Source: Labia minor
Taxonomy: Eukaryota > Arthropoda > Insecta > Dermaptera > Spongiphoridae
Assembly (NCBI GenBank): GCA_963082975.1
Contig: OY720344.1
Location: 64,074,546 to 64,138,545 of the forward strand
Length of the DNA: 64,000 nt
Reading direction: 5' to 3'
Shown here: in pieces, positions 30,301-37,252 of the stretch
Numbering within the stretch: the first letter of the stretch is position 1
Layout of the letters: every line of letters starts with the position of its first letter
Notes under the pieces: model-generated
The model's input: the letters and a program-made list of their open reading frames with translations, nothing else
Told to the model about the DNA's origin: nothing
The model's database searches: none
Made by a program: the position numbers and the translations under genes

Positions 30301-31911
30301 ATTATTCATTCATCAAAATATCTTGATTTACTTTGACAATTGAATTTCTTTTTATTTATTTTTCTCTTATATTACTCAAACTTCAGTTTATATCTGTCTT
30401 ATATAATAGAGAATAATGATAGAAATAAAAATTAGCCTTAATTTAGAAAGAGAAGAAAAAAAGAAACAATTGTATTTCAAAATAGTGTTGTTTAAAGCGG
30501 CCCCATGTGAAACAGACCCTAAATAATTGATCAATTAAGGTTACCCCATGGAAAAATAAGAAATGTCTTTTTGATTATAATTTATATTTATTATTGATAT
30601 TGAAGGTTTAAATAAATATTTCTAAATTAATTAAAATTTTCAAGACTATTCTAATTGATTCATTTTGAATGTATAAAATATTTCTAATAATTTTTCTAAC
30701 ATGCATGTTTGTTTGTGAAGGCAAGATTAAAATTTACATAATATTAAAGTTGGTTTCACAAATTATCCAATGAAAATTTAAAAAAAAAATATTCTTTTAA
30801 TCCAATAAAATTATATGTATAATAATTTATTTGAAAATGATTTATTTCATTTATATCTAATATTCGTGTTCATCCATCTGCGTTCTTTCTCAAATCAAGG
30901 AATAAAATTCATATTGGAATTTTAATTTATCAAACCAACAAATAAATTAATCAAAAGAAGGAAAATATGAATTTAAAACTTCAATAAATGACAATCGCTT
31001 GATTTTTAAAAAAGGGGATTGAAGTTAAATCGTCGATGTTTGATGTCCTCGTATGAAAAAATCCTTAAGCGACTTCAATATTCATTCTTTCTCTTCCAAT
31101 TTTATTTCAGTGGACTAACATAAATTTTCAATGAATAGGAATTAAAATAAGAGGATAATAATTATTAAAATGACATTATATAATAAAATATGAGCTGTGG
31201 CCAGGCACAGAACCGACCGACGATTTGAAATAAATTAATTTGCAAACGACAATATATCTATATATAAAGTATAAAAAAATATTTTTAAAACTCGAATTAA
31301 AATTATTAATTTATATCATCCTGGTTTTTATTTTTAGTTTAATTACTCAATTATTATTTATTAGTATATTTTAAAGTTAAAAGTTCCGGCAATTATTATA
31401 AAATTAATACTTTGTAAACTACTTCCGGGTTCCGGATATACACCAAAAGTTGATGCATTAACTAAAATATACCAAATTTTATTAAAATCCGTTGAGCCGT
31501 TCAAGCTATATACGTATATGCGGACAGATTATTGACAGATGGAAGGGCGGACAGATATACTAAAAATACTTTTTTCTGTTAACAAAATGCATGATTCGTG
31601 AAGATATGTAAAAAATCTCCTCATGTGAAATTTGGTGTGAAAACAATACCTCCCTTACTATCGTGGGTCGGTAAAAATAGAGTAATTTGGAGAGAGAGAG
31701 AGGGAGAGTGTGTTTGTAATCGTACCTGTACTTGAAACATGGTGACCGAATCGTCGAGCATGTGTACACGAACGGCAAGCATTTTTCCGCCTTTTTTCGG
31801 CGTCGGCGGGGGTGTTCTTGAGCCCGGGCCTCCGCCTCCGTCGACACCTGCAGGCGTCGAATGTGAATGAGGAAGGTGGCCGGTGCTCACCGCACGTTGA
31901 TCGAGGTCCAT
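182..31911 (-). CDS. FARP: FARP/Cdep-type FERM-RhoGEF protein, N-terminal part (8 coding exons, runs off left edge)
   Basis: Proteins of this family link membranes to the actin cytoskeleton through a FERM domain and activate Rho-family GTPases through a RhoGEF-PH module. The coding exons on the minus strand are 31911-31726, 11732-11628, 6938-6716, 6361-6150, 5676-5521, 2851-2691, 2033-1959 and 321-182; all have AG acceptors and GT donors, and the phases join without a stop. The joined ~419 residues give FERM F1 (about 45-125), F2 (about 130-235), F3 (about 250-335, starting near [11 protein letters not shown]), a FERM-adjacent segment (SRGSSFR then [12 protein letters not shown]) and a Ser/His-rich linker. 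[18 protein letters not shown] and [18 protein letters not shown] are characteristic of FARP rather than of band 4.1 or PTPN FERM domains. The RhoGEF and PH domains would lie left of position 1. An FRMD7-like protein lacking them cannot be excluded. Confidence 0.9.
652..1003. repeat. Interspersed repeat, copy 1 (inverted partner at 57667-58003)
   Basis: About 340-350 bp here match, as reverse complement and with few differences, the block at 57667-58003. Shared landmarks are CTCTAAAACTCAACTTTTAG, ATAATGCATAAAAACAATAT and AACATGCGCATCAAAACAAT. The match ends abruptly near 1003. No coding potential, terminal inverted repeat or target duplication is evident. This copy lies in FARP intron 7. Confidence 0.7.
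1959..2033 (-). CDS. FARP: FARP coding exon 7, FERM-adjacent region (residues 348-372)
   Basis: A 75-nt exon encoding [12 protein letters not shown] and [12 protein letters not shown], the FERM-adjacent segment that follows F3 in FARP proteins. The acceptor has a long T tract ending TTTAG; the donor is GTATTA. It begins with one base completing the split arginine codon and ends in phase 2, which fits exon 8 directly. Confidence 0.88.
2691..2851 (-). CDS. FARP: FARP coding exon 6 (residues 295-347)
   Basis: This exon encodes the C-terminal part of F3, including its helix ([20 protein letters not shown] then [11 protein letters not shown]), and the family motif SRGSSFR. It follows a 2.67 kb intron that holds a hAT-like MITE. 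The acceptor is TTGACAG; the donor GTAAAT leaves phase 2, split inside an arginine codon. Confidence 0.92.
3784..3992. mobile_element. hAT-like MITE in FARP intron 5
   Basis: A 209 bp element with imperfect terminal inverted repeats, CAGGGGTCGGCAACC on the left and the complement of GATTGCCGACCCCTG on the right. The CAGGGG start is typical of hAT termini. The 8 bp flanks match poorly (ttctctat and ctgaatat), so the insertion is old or the ends have drifted. Confidence 0.6.
5521..5676 (-). CDS. FARP: FARP coding exon 5 (residues 243-294)
   Basis: A phase-0 exon of 156 nt encoding the first strands of F3, the PH-like FERM lobe: [38 protein letters not shown] and LIKLHPEGY. The acceptor is TTTCCAG and the donor a consensus GTGAGT. 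Confidence 0.94.
6150..6361 (-). CDS. FARP: FARP coding exon 4 (residues 172-242)
   Basis: This exon encodes the end of F2, including [33 protein letters not shown] and [18 protein letters not shown]. The acceptor is TTTTTCCAG. The donor is AAG followed by GTTTTT, a weak 5' splice site, yet the reading frame runs directly into exon 5. Intron 4 is 473 bp. Confidence 0.93.
6716..6938 (-). CDS. FARP: FARP coding exon 3 (residues 98-171)
   Basis: This exon completes F1 ([13 protein letters not shown]) and begins F2 ([18 protein letters not shown], then [18 protein letters not shown]). The acceptor ATTTTAG ends at 6939; the donor GTAATT at 6715 leaves phase 1. The next exon supplies CC to complete an alanine codon. 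Confidence 0.93.
7488..8026. mobile_element. hAT-like non-autonomous element in FARP intron 2
   Basis: About 540 bp beginning CAGGGCCAGG and ending in the complement of CAGTGCAGG, flanked by similar 8-mers tctctaag and attctaag (6 of 8 identical). The interior is AT-rich and non-coding. The assignment rests on the ends and on the 8 bp flank length. Confidence 0.45.
8060..8660 (+). repeat. Family-A interspersed repeat, copy 1 (rearranged)
   Basis: Shares with 31189-31679, 45155-45668 and 53366-53531 a left part (ttttcacaccaaatttcaca), a middle (TCCGTCC run, CTTGAACGGCTGAACGG, TTTTGATGAAATTTGG, GGTGTATATCCGGAAACCGG) and a right end (CGTCGGTCGGTTCTG then TTGGCCAC). In this copy the left part occurs twice, at about 8065-8150 and 8310-8405, so it is composite. 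No open frame is present. Confidence 0.75.
8820..8970. other. GC-richer unique island in FARP intron 2
   Basis: This non-coding island (containing gcgcgc, several CCC runs and CACC repeats) differs from its AT-rich surroundings and from the repeat families identified here. It could be an intronic regulatory element or an old repeat; nothing decides between them. Confidence 0.25.
9011..9196. repeat. Perfect 93 bp tandem duplication at a transposon end
   Basis: Positions 9011-9103 and 9104-9196 are identical over all 93 bp and begin AAAGGGTGTTTCTTTTAGAG. The unit is the terminal part of the adjacent transposon, so the terminus has been duplicated head to tail. Lack of divergence implies a recent event, or an assembly duplication. 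Confidence 0.9.
9197..9935 (-). pseudogene. Mariner-superfamily transposase (DUF4817 type), internally deleted
   Basis: On the minus strand the N-terminal helix-turn-helix is readable at 9856-9614 ([44 protein letters not shown]). Immediately after, the frame jumps to the C-terminal part at about 9600-9210: [40 protein letters not shown], with [11 protein letters not shown]-like residues near the end. The central region with the first catalytic Asp is missing and there are in-frame stops, so the copy is dead. The 3' end carries the duplicated terminus at 9011-9196; no matching terminal repeat is recognised on the right. Confidence 0.8.
10742..10872. mobile_element. Short fold-back MITE
   Basis: Arms of about 40 bp (starting AAGGGATTTTTATTAAGACA on the left, with its complement ending at 10872) enclose an AT-rich loop. 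The loop contains two near-copies of TTTAACTAAATAAAT. No clear target-site duplication is visible. It lies in FARP intron 2. Confidence 0.7.
11628..11732 (-). CDS. FARP: FARP coding exon 2 (residues 63-97)
   Basis: This is a 105-nt phase-0 exon encoding the middle of FERM F1 ([20 protein letters not shown], then EYQDSTGTK). The acceptor is TTTTTAG before 11732 and the donor GTAATT after 11628. It is too short to stand out by ORF length and was found from the FERM motif. The intron upstream of it is about 20 kb and full of transposons. Confidence 0.92.
12319..12545 (+). mobile_element. Helitron-like 5' fragment
   Basis: Begins A^TC (TCTATAATAATAAAAGC), followed by a GTCTGTCTGTCTG run and CCGAGCTCTCCAGGC, an arrangement typical of the 5' ends of arthropod Helitrons. 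It is interrupted on the right by another Helitron end. No 3' terminus is attached. Confidence 0.5.
12546..12614 (-). mobile_element. Helitron type-a 5' fragment abutting another element
   Basis: The stretch ctgagcaatgtgcagataaa with its flank is the reverse complement of the type-a Helitron 5' end also seen at 14349, 19893 and 43150. It stops within two bases of the 3' terminus of the element at 12617-14349, so that element has inserted at or in this older end. Confidence 0.6.
12617..14349 (-). mobile_element. Non-autonomous Helitron H1 (type-a 5' end, captured LINE fragment)
   Basis: A complete 1,733 bp element. On the minus strand it starts TCTATATATATATAAAAAGG at 14349 after an A, and ends with the hairpin GAGCGCCGAAGGCGCTC (one base altered here) then CTAG at 12620-12617 before a T. 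A second GC hairpin (GGGGGC-GGA-GCCCCC type) lies just upstream of the first. About 12860-13600 is a decayed LINE reverse-transcriptase tail in the same orientation. The 5' ~600 bp holds GACA repeats. It encodes no Rep/helicase, so it would depend on a helper element. Confidence 0.82.
12870..13600 (-). pseudogene. LINE reverse-transcriptase C-terminal fragment captured in Helitron H1
   Basis: The clearest frame, 13263-13048, reads [54 protein letters not shown], the typical C-terminal region of non-LTR retrotransposon ORF2. Decayed upstream frames resemble a [17 protein letters not shown] segment. Stops and frameshifts abound. Among the four long Helitron copies this one lacks the hAT MITE. 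Confidence 0.75.
14356..14406 (+). mobile_element. Helitron 3' terminal fragment
   Basis: Carries CTAGGCGTGAAGAGCGCC, the terminal hairpin and ending CAGCTAG before a T, in plus orientation. It lies six bases beyond the 5' end of H1. No matching 5' part is present, so it is a truncated copy or the remnant left when H1 inserted. Confidence 0.7.
14615..14849. mobile_element. Tc1/mariner-type MITE with long terminal inverted repeats
   Basis: A 235 bp element with about 90 bp imperfect inverted repeats flanked by TA. The right end, read inwards, is CAGTGACGGAAAAAACTAAA and the left TAGTAACGGAAAAAGC; both continue to a shared AAAATTAAAGAAATTA. There is no coding sequence. Confidence 0.8.
14850..16078. 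other. AT-rich intron sequence, nothing recognised
   Basis: Part of FARP intron 1. It has only short AT-rich runs and homopolymers, and shows no gene, repeat boundary or conserved-looking island. Confidence 0.5.
16079..16869 (-). mobile_element. Mariner element, internally deleted
   Basis: About 790 bp with terminal inverted repeats ACACCCTCCAGTCCAAAAGA on the left and the complement of TCTTTTGGAATGGAGGGTGT on the right (few mismatches). The minus strand encodes a broken mariner transposase: N-terminus near 16676 ([28 protein letters not shown]-like residues) and then, after a central deletion, the C-terminal catalytic part at 16405-16208 with [17 protein letters not shown] and [12 protein letters not shown], holding the second and third acidic residues. 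Frameshifts separate the parts; the copy is non-autonomous. Confidence 0.88.
16960..17120. other. GC-richer unique island in FARP intron 1
   Basis: Contains GGATCTCCGGGAAGGGAG and ACCGGATGGTTGGCTGTC in otherwise AT-rich DNA. It has no open frame of note and no second copy in the window. It is a candidate intronic regulatory element, by inference only. Confidence 0.25.
17121..18530. other. AT-rich intron sequence, nothing recognised
   Basis: Poly-A and AT-rich stretches of FARP intron 1 without coding signal or identifiable repeat ends. Confidence 0.5.
18533..19444 (-). mobile_element. pogo/Tigger-type transposon, internally deleted
   Basis: A 912 bp element with near-perfect inverted ends, CACCTATCCCCCGATTTACA on the left and its complement on the right, flanked by TA. 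On the minus strand near 19170 it encodes [20 protein letters not shown] and, after a stop, [17 protein letters not shown], a CENP-B/psq-type helix-turn-helix. Most of the DDE region is deleted. The frame resumes at 19030-18818 with a Ser-rich acidic tail ([15 protein letters not shown]). The copy is non-autonomous. Confidence 0.85.
19893..20352 (+). mobile_element. Helitron type-a 5' fragment
   Basis: Starts A^TCTATATATATAAAAAG and continues TTTTTGTCTGCACATTGC, matching the 5' ~600 bp of H1 through the block ending near TCTATTTGAAAGTGAAGG. No 3' terminus follows, so it is truncated. Confidence 0.75.
20353..21599. other. AT-rich intron sequence, nothing recognised
   Basis: Low-complexity AT-rich DNA of FARP intron 1 with a short GA microsatellite near 21224. 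No gene signal. Confidence 0.5.
21600..21880. other. GC-richer unique island in FARP intron 1
   Basis: About 280 bp of mixed composition including CCACCCCCACCACCATGACT and TGATCGATCAGCC, single-copy within the window. It ends with a plus-strand donor-like AGGGTGAGTG, but no convincing exon frame precedes it. A candidate enhancer or an unrecognised exon. Confidence 0.25.
22275..22815 (-). mobile_element. Second Helitron family, 3' end with nested hAT MITE
   Basis: Minus-strand 3' terminus CCGTTTGCAACGG (hairpin), then GTTCAACTAG before a T, at 22275. This differs from the GAGCGCC family. The body reads leftward from about 22.8 kb; its 5' end was not located with confidence. It is interrupted by a MITE at 22543-22789. 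Confidence 0.5.
22543..22789. mobile_element. hAT-type MITE with 8 bp target duplication
   Basis: 247 bp flanked by perfect 8 bp repeats CCTGTGTA (22535-22542 and 22790-22797). The right end is the complement of CAGTGGCGTAGC, a common hAT terminus; the left end TAGTAGCGTCTAGCC is a diverged partner. The right part contains C-runs (CCCCCCTGCC). Confidence 0.8.
22901..24629 (-). mobile_element. Non-autonomous Helitron H2 (type-c 5' end, LINE fragment, nested MITE)
   Basis: 1,729 bp on the minus strand. The 5' end at 24629 is TCTTATAAATAAAAATG after an A, followed by CGCAAAATGTGTTGGTAACC; the 3' end is the GAGCGCC hairpin and CTAG at 22901. The body shares with H1, H3 and H4 a LINE reverse-transcriptase tail; upstream pieces near 24100-23900 still read [17 protein letters not shown] and [16 protein letters not shown]. 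It differs from the others in its 5' ~330 bp. Confidence 0.75.
23509..23700. mobile_element. hAT-type MITE nested in H2
   Basis: 192 bp, ends TAGGGTGACC and GGTCACCCTA, flanked by 8 bp GTCATCGA on both sides (23501-23508, 23701-23708). It carries the same family and insertion site as the copies in H3 and H4. Confidence 0.88.
24631..26699. other. AT-rich intron sequence, nothing recognised
   Basis: FARP intron 1. An AT microsatellite lies near 24991-25034. A weak LINE-like scrap may be present at 26390-26440, but it is too short to call. Confidence 0.45.
26700..27110. other. Largest GC-richer unique island in FARP intron 1
   Basis: About 400 bp containing TTCAAACCGGACTCGGCGGA and GACAACAATCCCGGATGCC, without a second copy here and without long open frames. 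Its size and composition mark it as the best intronic candidate for a conserved regulatory element; conservation itself cannot be seen. Confidence 0.3.
27111..31188. other. AT-rich intron sequence with a small island at 28470-28680
   Basis: No gene or mobile-element ends recognised. The segment 28470-28680 is less AT-rich and single-copy. A (GATT)n microsatellite lies at about 30023-30044. Confidence 0.45.
31189..31679 (-). repeat. Family-A interspersed repeat, copy 2, next to FARP exon 1
   Basis: A near-complete inverted copy of the repeat at 45155-45668. Its ends carry subterminal inverted repeats: ACCGACCGACGAT at the 31190s end, with the partner near 31665-31675 degraded. The middle shows the complements of TCCGGAAACCGG and CTTGAACGGCTCAACGG. 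It ends about 47 bp from the FARP exon 1 donor. Confidence 0.8.
31726..31911 (-). CDS. FARP: FARP coding exon 1 (residues 1-62)
   Basis: The first ATG, at 31911, sits in a strong context (GCC before it, G after it). The exon encodes a GC-rich, low-complexity N-terminus (Gly-rich, then a TPPPTPKK stretch) and the first FERM strand, [14 protein letters not shown]. The donor is GTACGA at 31725. It is far more GC-rich than its surroundings. A family-A repeat ends about 47 bp beyond the donor, inside the intron. Confidence 0.88.
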
Positions 31912-32150
31912 GGCCGACACACACACAAGACACGTTTACACAACTTCAATCACTAACACTTACACACAAGGACAAGTGTTCAGCACTTGTAGGATGAGAC
32001 TTGATCAACCGGCAGATTGTCACCATGGGGTAGAAGAACCAAACCGAGGCAGGATAACAACTTGGAGGAGGTGATAGAGGCTTGATTGAACATCAACGGT
32101 GCCAAATGGACATTATACCCGGGACACTTCCCCGAATTTAAGGAGCTCAT
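31912..32150 (-). other. 5' untranslated part of the exon holding the FARP start codon
   Basis: Upstream of the FARP ATG, the sequence stays GC-richer than its surroundings up to 32150, where TTTGTTTGCTTACAG on the minus strand forms a good splice acceptor. This implies at least one further upstream, non-coding exon. The segment contains an upstream ORF. Confidence 0.6.
31980..32150 (-). CDS. Upstream ORF (56 codons) in the FARP leader
   Basis: An ATG lies immediately after the inferred splice acceptor, so it would be the first three bases of the exon. It opens a 56-codon frame ending in TGA, 68 bp before the FARP start codon. The peptide (starting MSSLNSGKCPGYNV) resembles nothing I recognise. 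It may be translated and dampen FARP translation, or simply be a leader ORF. Its expression depends on the inferred acceptor being used. Confidence 0.35.
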   Translation of the reverse strand: MSSLNSGKCPGYNVHLAPLMFNQASITSSKLLSCLGLVLLPHGDNLPVDQVSSYKC

Positions 32151-32735
32151 CTGTAAGCAAACAAAAACAAAATAAAAAATAAAAAATTTTAATATTATAT
32201 TGTACAAAATCATCTTATATAAATATGATATACTTTTATTCAAAAAAATAATATAAATATATACAAATACAATAAAAACATTATTAATTATAATAATAAT
32301 TAAAATTAGAATCTTATCTTTAAGAAAATATTAAAAAAATATATCAAAACACGACAAAAAATTTAGAAACAAATTAAGAAGGCCTCACACAATTATTATT
32401 TTTTTAAAATATATTTATATTTACATTTTTATTTAGCCAATATATGTATAATATATTTCCCAAAATTTCCTAATTGAAAATAAAATAAATAAATTAAAAT
32501 TCTTCGCAACATTTATGATTTGAAATTGAATCATATTGTTGGATAATTAATTAATGTAAAATATAAAATTATAATATCGAGAAGCTGGAAACGGACAGGT
32601 AATTTAACTAAAATAGAAGGATAATTAGTGTAGTTGATTTATGGAAAAACTATTTGATGAATGAGAAAAGGAAGAATGTAGTGGAAAGATAATATAAATT
32701 CCAATATGATAGAATTATGATAGAATAGGAATCTT

Positions 32736-32815
32736 ATCCTAGATGGCTCAGGATAAGGACGGTTGAAGGAATGTGATTGTTGAGACTAAGTCCTAAGACC
32801 CATACTTAAAAATAA
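32736..32815 (+). pseudogene. Decayed LINE ORF2 C-terminal scrap
   Basis: Reads approximately MAQDKDG, stop, RNVIVETKS, stop, DPYLK, resembling the last residues of LINE ORF2 proteins that end with an AQDRDRWR-type motif. Short and decayed; the assignment is by motif only. Confidence 0.4.
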
Positions 32816-33552
32816 ATATTTATGTTTTTTCAATAGAAAATGTGTTTATATGTATTTATAACGCCATAATTATTATTCCATCAACAATTTGGCAAAAACC
32901 ATATAACAGATAATTATCTAGACTAGACAGAATTGTATTCTTGACAGCATATATTCCCCCCACCGTCTTATTCAAATAATTTTTGAAATTTTGTTTCATT
33001 ATAAAAGTGAAAATTTATATTAAATAAACTTTATGTCTAGAAATTATATTACAAATTTGCAAACATATCGATATAATATAATAATATAAATATTATAGAA
33101 TATCTCCCATTCCCCGATATTTTTAACCGCATCTAATGTGATTTTAATTTTAATTGAAATCTTTAAAACAATATTAATCATTATTTATAAATATTAAAAA
33201 AAAAATCCAACACATAATTTAGAAATGTTGATTCTGATATATAAGAGAAGATTAATGGATCTTTAATTAAATGTGATCGGACAATTAATCCCATTACAAA
33301 GACATTTTATAAATTGAATGAAGGGCTTCTGGTGAATGTCCCTTTTTAAAGGATATTCGTTTATAGATTAACAAAAAATGAATGATGAACTTCAAATAAA
33401 TAAATAAAGTAATCAGAGTGTATTCAAATTGATTAATTAACTCATAGAAAAGTTTGAAAAATAAGAAATACGACATTTTAAACATGAATAAAAAAAAAGA
33501 AAGGGTAAAATATATATAATTTGATTTCTAATAAATAGGTAAATAATTAGTT

Positions 33553-33685
33553 TCATGGATGGACAATCTAGGAAGGGATGTGGGAGAGATGGGAGAGGAA
33601 AAGGGTTGGGATATGGATACTTGGAGAAATATGGTTGCTTCGGCCAAAACCTTTCGAGTTCGATAGAGCCACGGAGATAGAGAAA
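33553..33685 (+). pseudogene. LINE ORF2 C-terminal fragment
   Basis: Reads MDNLGRDVGEMGEEKGWDMD then TWRNMVASAKTFRV, the counterpart of the decayed tail in the Helitron bodies (about 52200-52310). It is a free-standing copy, not bounded by Helitron ends, so it may represent the source LINE family. Confidence 0.55.
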
Positions 33686-33859
33686 GATGGAATTAGTTTC
33701 TTGTAGTTTCTGGAAATAGTTATATCACTTTGGAATTTTTTAATTCTTAATACCTCTGTACAATTTAAATAAAAAATTCTATCACTTAGTAAAATTATTT
33801 AATATTTAAAATTAAAAATTAGTATTTGAATATGATACAATCAATCTCTTCTTATCTTA

Positions 33860-34485
33860 AGACATATATTTTTCTATCTCACCAGAGATAGTATTGCGAT
33901 CATGAAAATTTATGATATCGAGATTTTGATGATTTTATACATTTTGAAGGCCCCTGAATCAATTTCACTAAGGTTGAGAAAAATGTCTGTGTGTGTATGT
34001 GTGTATGTATACAAGATTACGCAAAAACGGTTTGAGTTAGAATAATGAAATTTGCCACACAGGCATTATTAAAAATTTGTAGTTTTCTATCAACTTTTGA
34101 GAAATGTGGTTAATTCGGAAGAGGGTCATTACCTATCACGTCTACAATTTTTTTCCTCTAAACTGACCGTAAAAATAAAGATATATATTTGATAGTTTTT
34201 CACATGATTCAAAATTGTACAAAACTGCTATATATATATAATTTCAGCTTGATTGAGTTGCGGAAAGAACCGGAATTAATTTTTTAACACGTTGATTTCC
34301 AATCACGCGCCAGCACGAGAAGTGGTGGCATCGACAAACGGCCAAACACGAGCTGGTTTATTAAATATTATTTATTAGTTTTAATTTATAATTTAATTAA
34401 TTAAATTTAATTTAAATATAATATATGTTAATTAATCCAATTCAAATTTGCATGATAGTCAAGTGGAGACACTCCAGATTTTTTT
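33860..34485 (+). repeat. Interspersed repeat family R, copy 1
   Basis: About 620 bp matching 52767-53355 in the same orientation. Shared landmarks: CAGAGATAGTATTGCGATCA, AAGGTTGAGAAAAATGTCTG, ACAAGATTACGCAAAA, GATTTCCAATCACGCGCCA, GACACTCCAGATTTT. It is non-coding, without clear termini. The ACGGTTTGAGTTAGAAT-type stretch followed by GAAATTTG resembles the leading part of Helitron-like elements, but no TC or CTAG ends were found. Confidence 0.7.
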
Positions 34486-36121
34486 CATAATAAATAGAGA
34501 AATACTAAATAAATATAATAATACTTGATTGTAAATATATTCAAACAAAGAATAAAAAAATAAAATAATCAATAAAGCATAAATCATCTTTAAATATAAA
34601 TAAATCATAAGGATTAGGTTTGTTTCAATAATCTAATCTTATCAAGAAACTTGTACAAATCCTTAATATTTTCAGAATCTCCTAGCAAGTTCTGAAGAGT
34701 TTTATTTTCTATTATATTTATTTTAGAGCTCTTGAATATTCTTATTATAATTAATGCTGGACATAGACTGTTGTTGGTTTGACTCACTCAAAGTAATTCA
34801 CCGTTTCCCACTCGTTGTTTATTTCCAAATAACCTGGGTTTTCGTAAGAAAGGAAACTTTTTCACAAGACATCATGGTCAGTTAGTATCCCCTCTTTTAA
34901 GAAAATTCTCTTTTAATACAAATTGGATTTTTAGATTTCTCCTGACATTGAGTTTTTACCGTCTCAATCGAGAAGAAAAAAACAAAACAATTTCTCATCA
35001 AGCATAAAGTAGTAGTTTGACAAAATAAATACTTAAATGAATTTTATTAAAATTGAAGATGTCGTGAATGTGATTGAGTGATGGAATTCTTTCTTGGTTT
35101 CTTCTTCATCAACATTCAGATTCTATTTTCAGTTTTGACATGGCAAATTTTGTTCAGAGTGAATCAATTATCATAGCAAATAACATATCTAATGATTTAT
35201 TTGGCACGAAGAAAAACAAATTTATCCAAAGTGCGTTTATTATCAGTCAGTCACTTAACAAGAAACCAAATGGAATTATTCTCAATGATAGACGATTCCT
35301 TTTTGGTTCTTTCCAACTACTTGACATCATTCCAGAAGTTAATGGCTCTTAAAAATTAGTTCCCATAGATATATATTATTAAAATATTTTTTTCAATATG
35401 GCTCTGATCCAGAAAAGTAAATTGTATTAATTATGAAGAAGCAATTAGAATCAGATCAATAAAAAAAACACATTAAAAATCTTATGAAAGACATCACGTT
35501 CAATGTTTTTTTTTTTAATATTTCTTTTGTCCCGAATTCAAAAGCCAATGAATGTTAAAAATTAAACATAAGTACTTTTTTTTAAATAAAATATCAAAAA
35601 TTTATCAATAACATTTTTTTAATTTTTTTTTTTAAATCTTAAGTTTATTATAATTTTAATAGTTTGATATAAATTGAATGAAAATATCTTCTTAGCGTTA
35701 ACTTTTTCTATTTATTTTACAAAATCGAGATAACAAATGTAATTAAAATTAAAATTACACTTTCCTGTGCTCAGTTTCTCTCTTCAACCACTTGAAATCG
35801 TGCAAATCAGGTTTATGTTACCAGTTCCAATAATATTTACTTTAATAAGATTGTTATTGATCTCCTGTATATTTGGCAAAAATGAACGGTGTTGCCGTTT
35901 TACTGTCGATATACATTGTGAGATATTATAATGTACTAATCCTCCTGTATCCCTCATGATTATCATTTCTATGTTATTTAATAATACTAATAATAATTTA
36001 TTTAATAGTACGTATTGATTAAATTATGATATAACATAAATTGTTATTTATTTATTATTTAGTTTTTTTAAATTAATAAAAAATAAAATATTACAAGTTA
36101 TTATAAAATAATTTATTTTTA
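34486..36121. other. AT-rich, no supported gene
   Basis: A plus-strand open frame of about 70 codons from the ATG at 35140 resembles no family I know, and its composition is like the background. It is not called as a gene. Confidence 0.4.
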
Positions 36122-36129
36122 ATTAATAT

Positions 36130-36324
36130 TAAGGTGACCAATCGTCCTCCTTTAGGGAGGACAGTCCTAAATTTGTAAGCTCTGTCCATCTTTTGTGAGT
36201 GTCTTCATGTCCTTCTTTTGAAATATTTAGGACATTTCGTACTATTTTTCAAAATTTTTTCAATTTGCTTCTTAAAAAAAAGGTAAAATGTCCTGATTTG
36301 GTGTTTTCAAAATATGGTGACCTT
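36130..36324. mobile_element. hAT-type MITE, free-standing copy
   Basis: 195 bp, ends TAAGGTGACC and GGTGACCTT, flanked by ATTAATAT on both sides (36122-36129 and 36325-36332). It shares ATTTAGGACATTTCGTA and GGTGTTTTC-AAATATGG with the MITEs nested in H2, H3 and H4. This independent insertion confirms the element boundaries. Confidence 0.88.
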
Positions 36325-36497
36325 ATTAATATACTTTAATTTTCTAAATATCAGAGATTTAATATTTTAATTAATTTAAAAGTAAATCAGATTTTAAAAT
36401 GAATTTATTTATTTTTATCTATTAAATCAAAAAATTATAATTGAGGTCGATTGGAATTTAGGCAGGTAGATTGCCGTAGCCCTAATATTGAATAAAT

Positions 36498-36525
36498 TGT
36501 CACAGCTTAGAAGTTCCTAAGCTGT
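36498..36525. repeat. Short perfect hairpin
   Basis: CAGCTTAG, a 5-base loop and its complement CTAAGCTG: a short inverted repeat in an otherwise non-repetitive stretch. It has no associated gene, and its role is unknown. Confidence 0.5.
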
Positions 36526-37252
36526 CATCATGACTCTTTAGTGTCCAAGACTCTTTTTAGATGCCATATTTAATATTATTTATTATTCAATAATTAAAAA
36601 ACATTATTTATAATAAAAAGTTATTTTATATAAAATTATTAATTACAATTTGTGTGTCAATTTAATATATAAGTTACCAATATAATATTTATTTTTATAT
36701 GAAACAATAATTATCATTTATTCATTCGATAATTGATTTAAACTTTTAAAAATAATAAAATTGTATGCATAAATTATCTAATTTTGCGTATAGAACCATT
36801 TAATTGAATAAACCGACAAACTGGCGTTTTTGCATGAATGAGATTTTCATTCATTTATCAACCTAATGACTCCATTTATCATTAATTGATAATATTAATT
36901 GCTCCAGATTTGTGCGGCATTCTTTAGAAAACATGAAATCTTTCAAATGATATTTGTTTAACTAGTGAGATATATCTCTATAATTTTATCTATTTGCTTA
37001 ATTTACAACTTAAGCAGAACCGACAATCTACATCCGTTCTCTGAGTCCCTAAAATTTATTATTAGACACCCATTTAGATCGAAGCTTAAATCGTCCATTT
37101 TGCCCTTTCCGACCTACATATTTAATAATCATTAAAAAAAAGAATTTCATAAATATCAAATGATTGAATATATATAGAGAAAATAACATATTGAAAGATA
37201 TATATATATATAATAAAAATAAAATAAAAATAAATAAATAATAATTTTTAAT

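Noticed and set aside
31980-32243. Reading the minus-strand frame upstream of 32150 as a hydrophobic N-terminal extension of the upstream ORF
   Set aside because: The extension lies in the polypyrimidine and branch-point side of a good splice acceptor, and its hydrophobicity is just T-rich intron sequence.
35074-35352. Plus-strand open frame of 92 codons
   Set aside because: The first codon is not ATG, no family is recognised, and the composition is like the surrounding AT-rich DNA.
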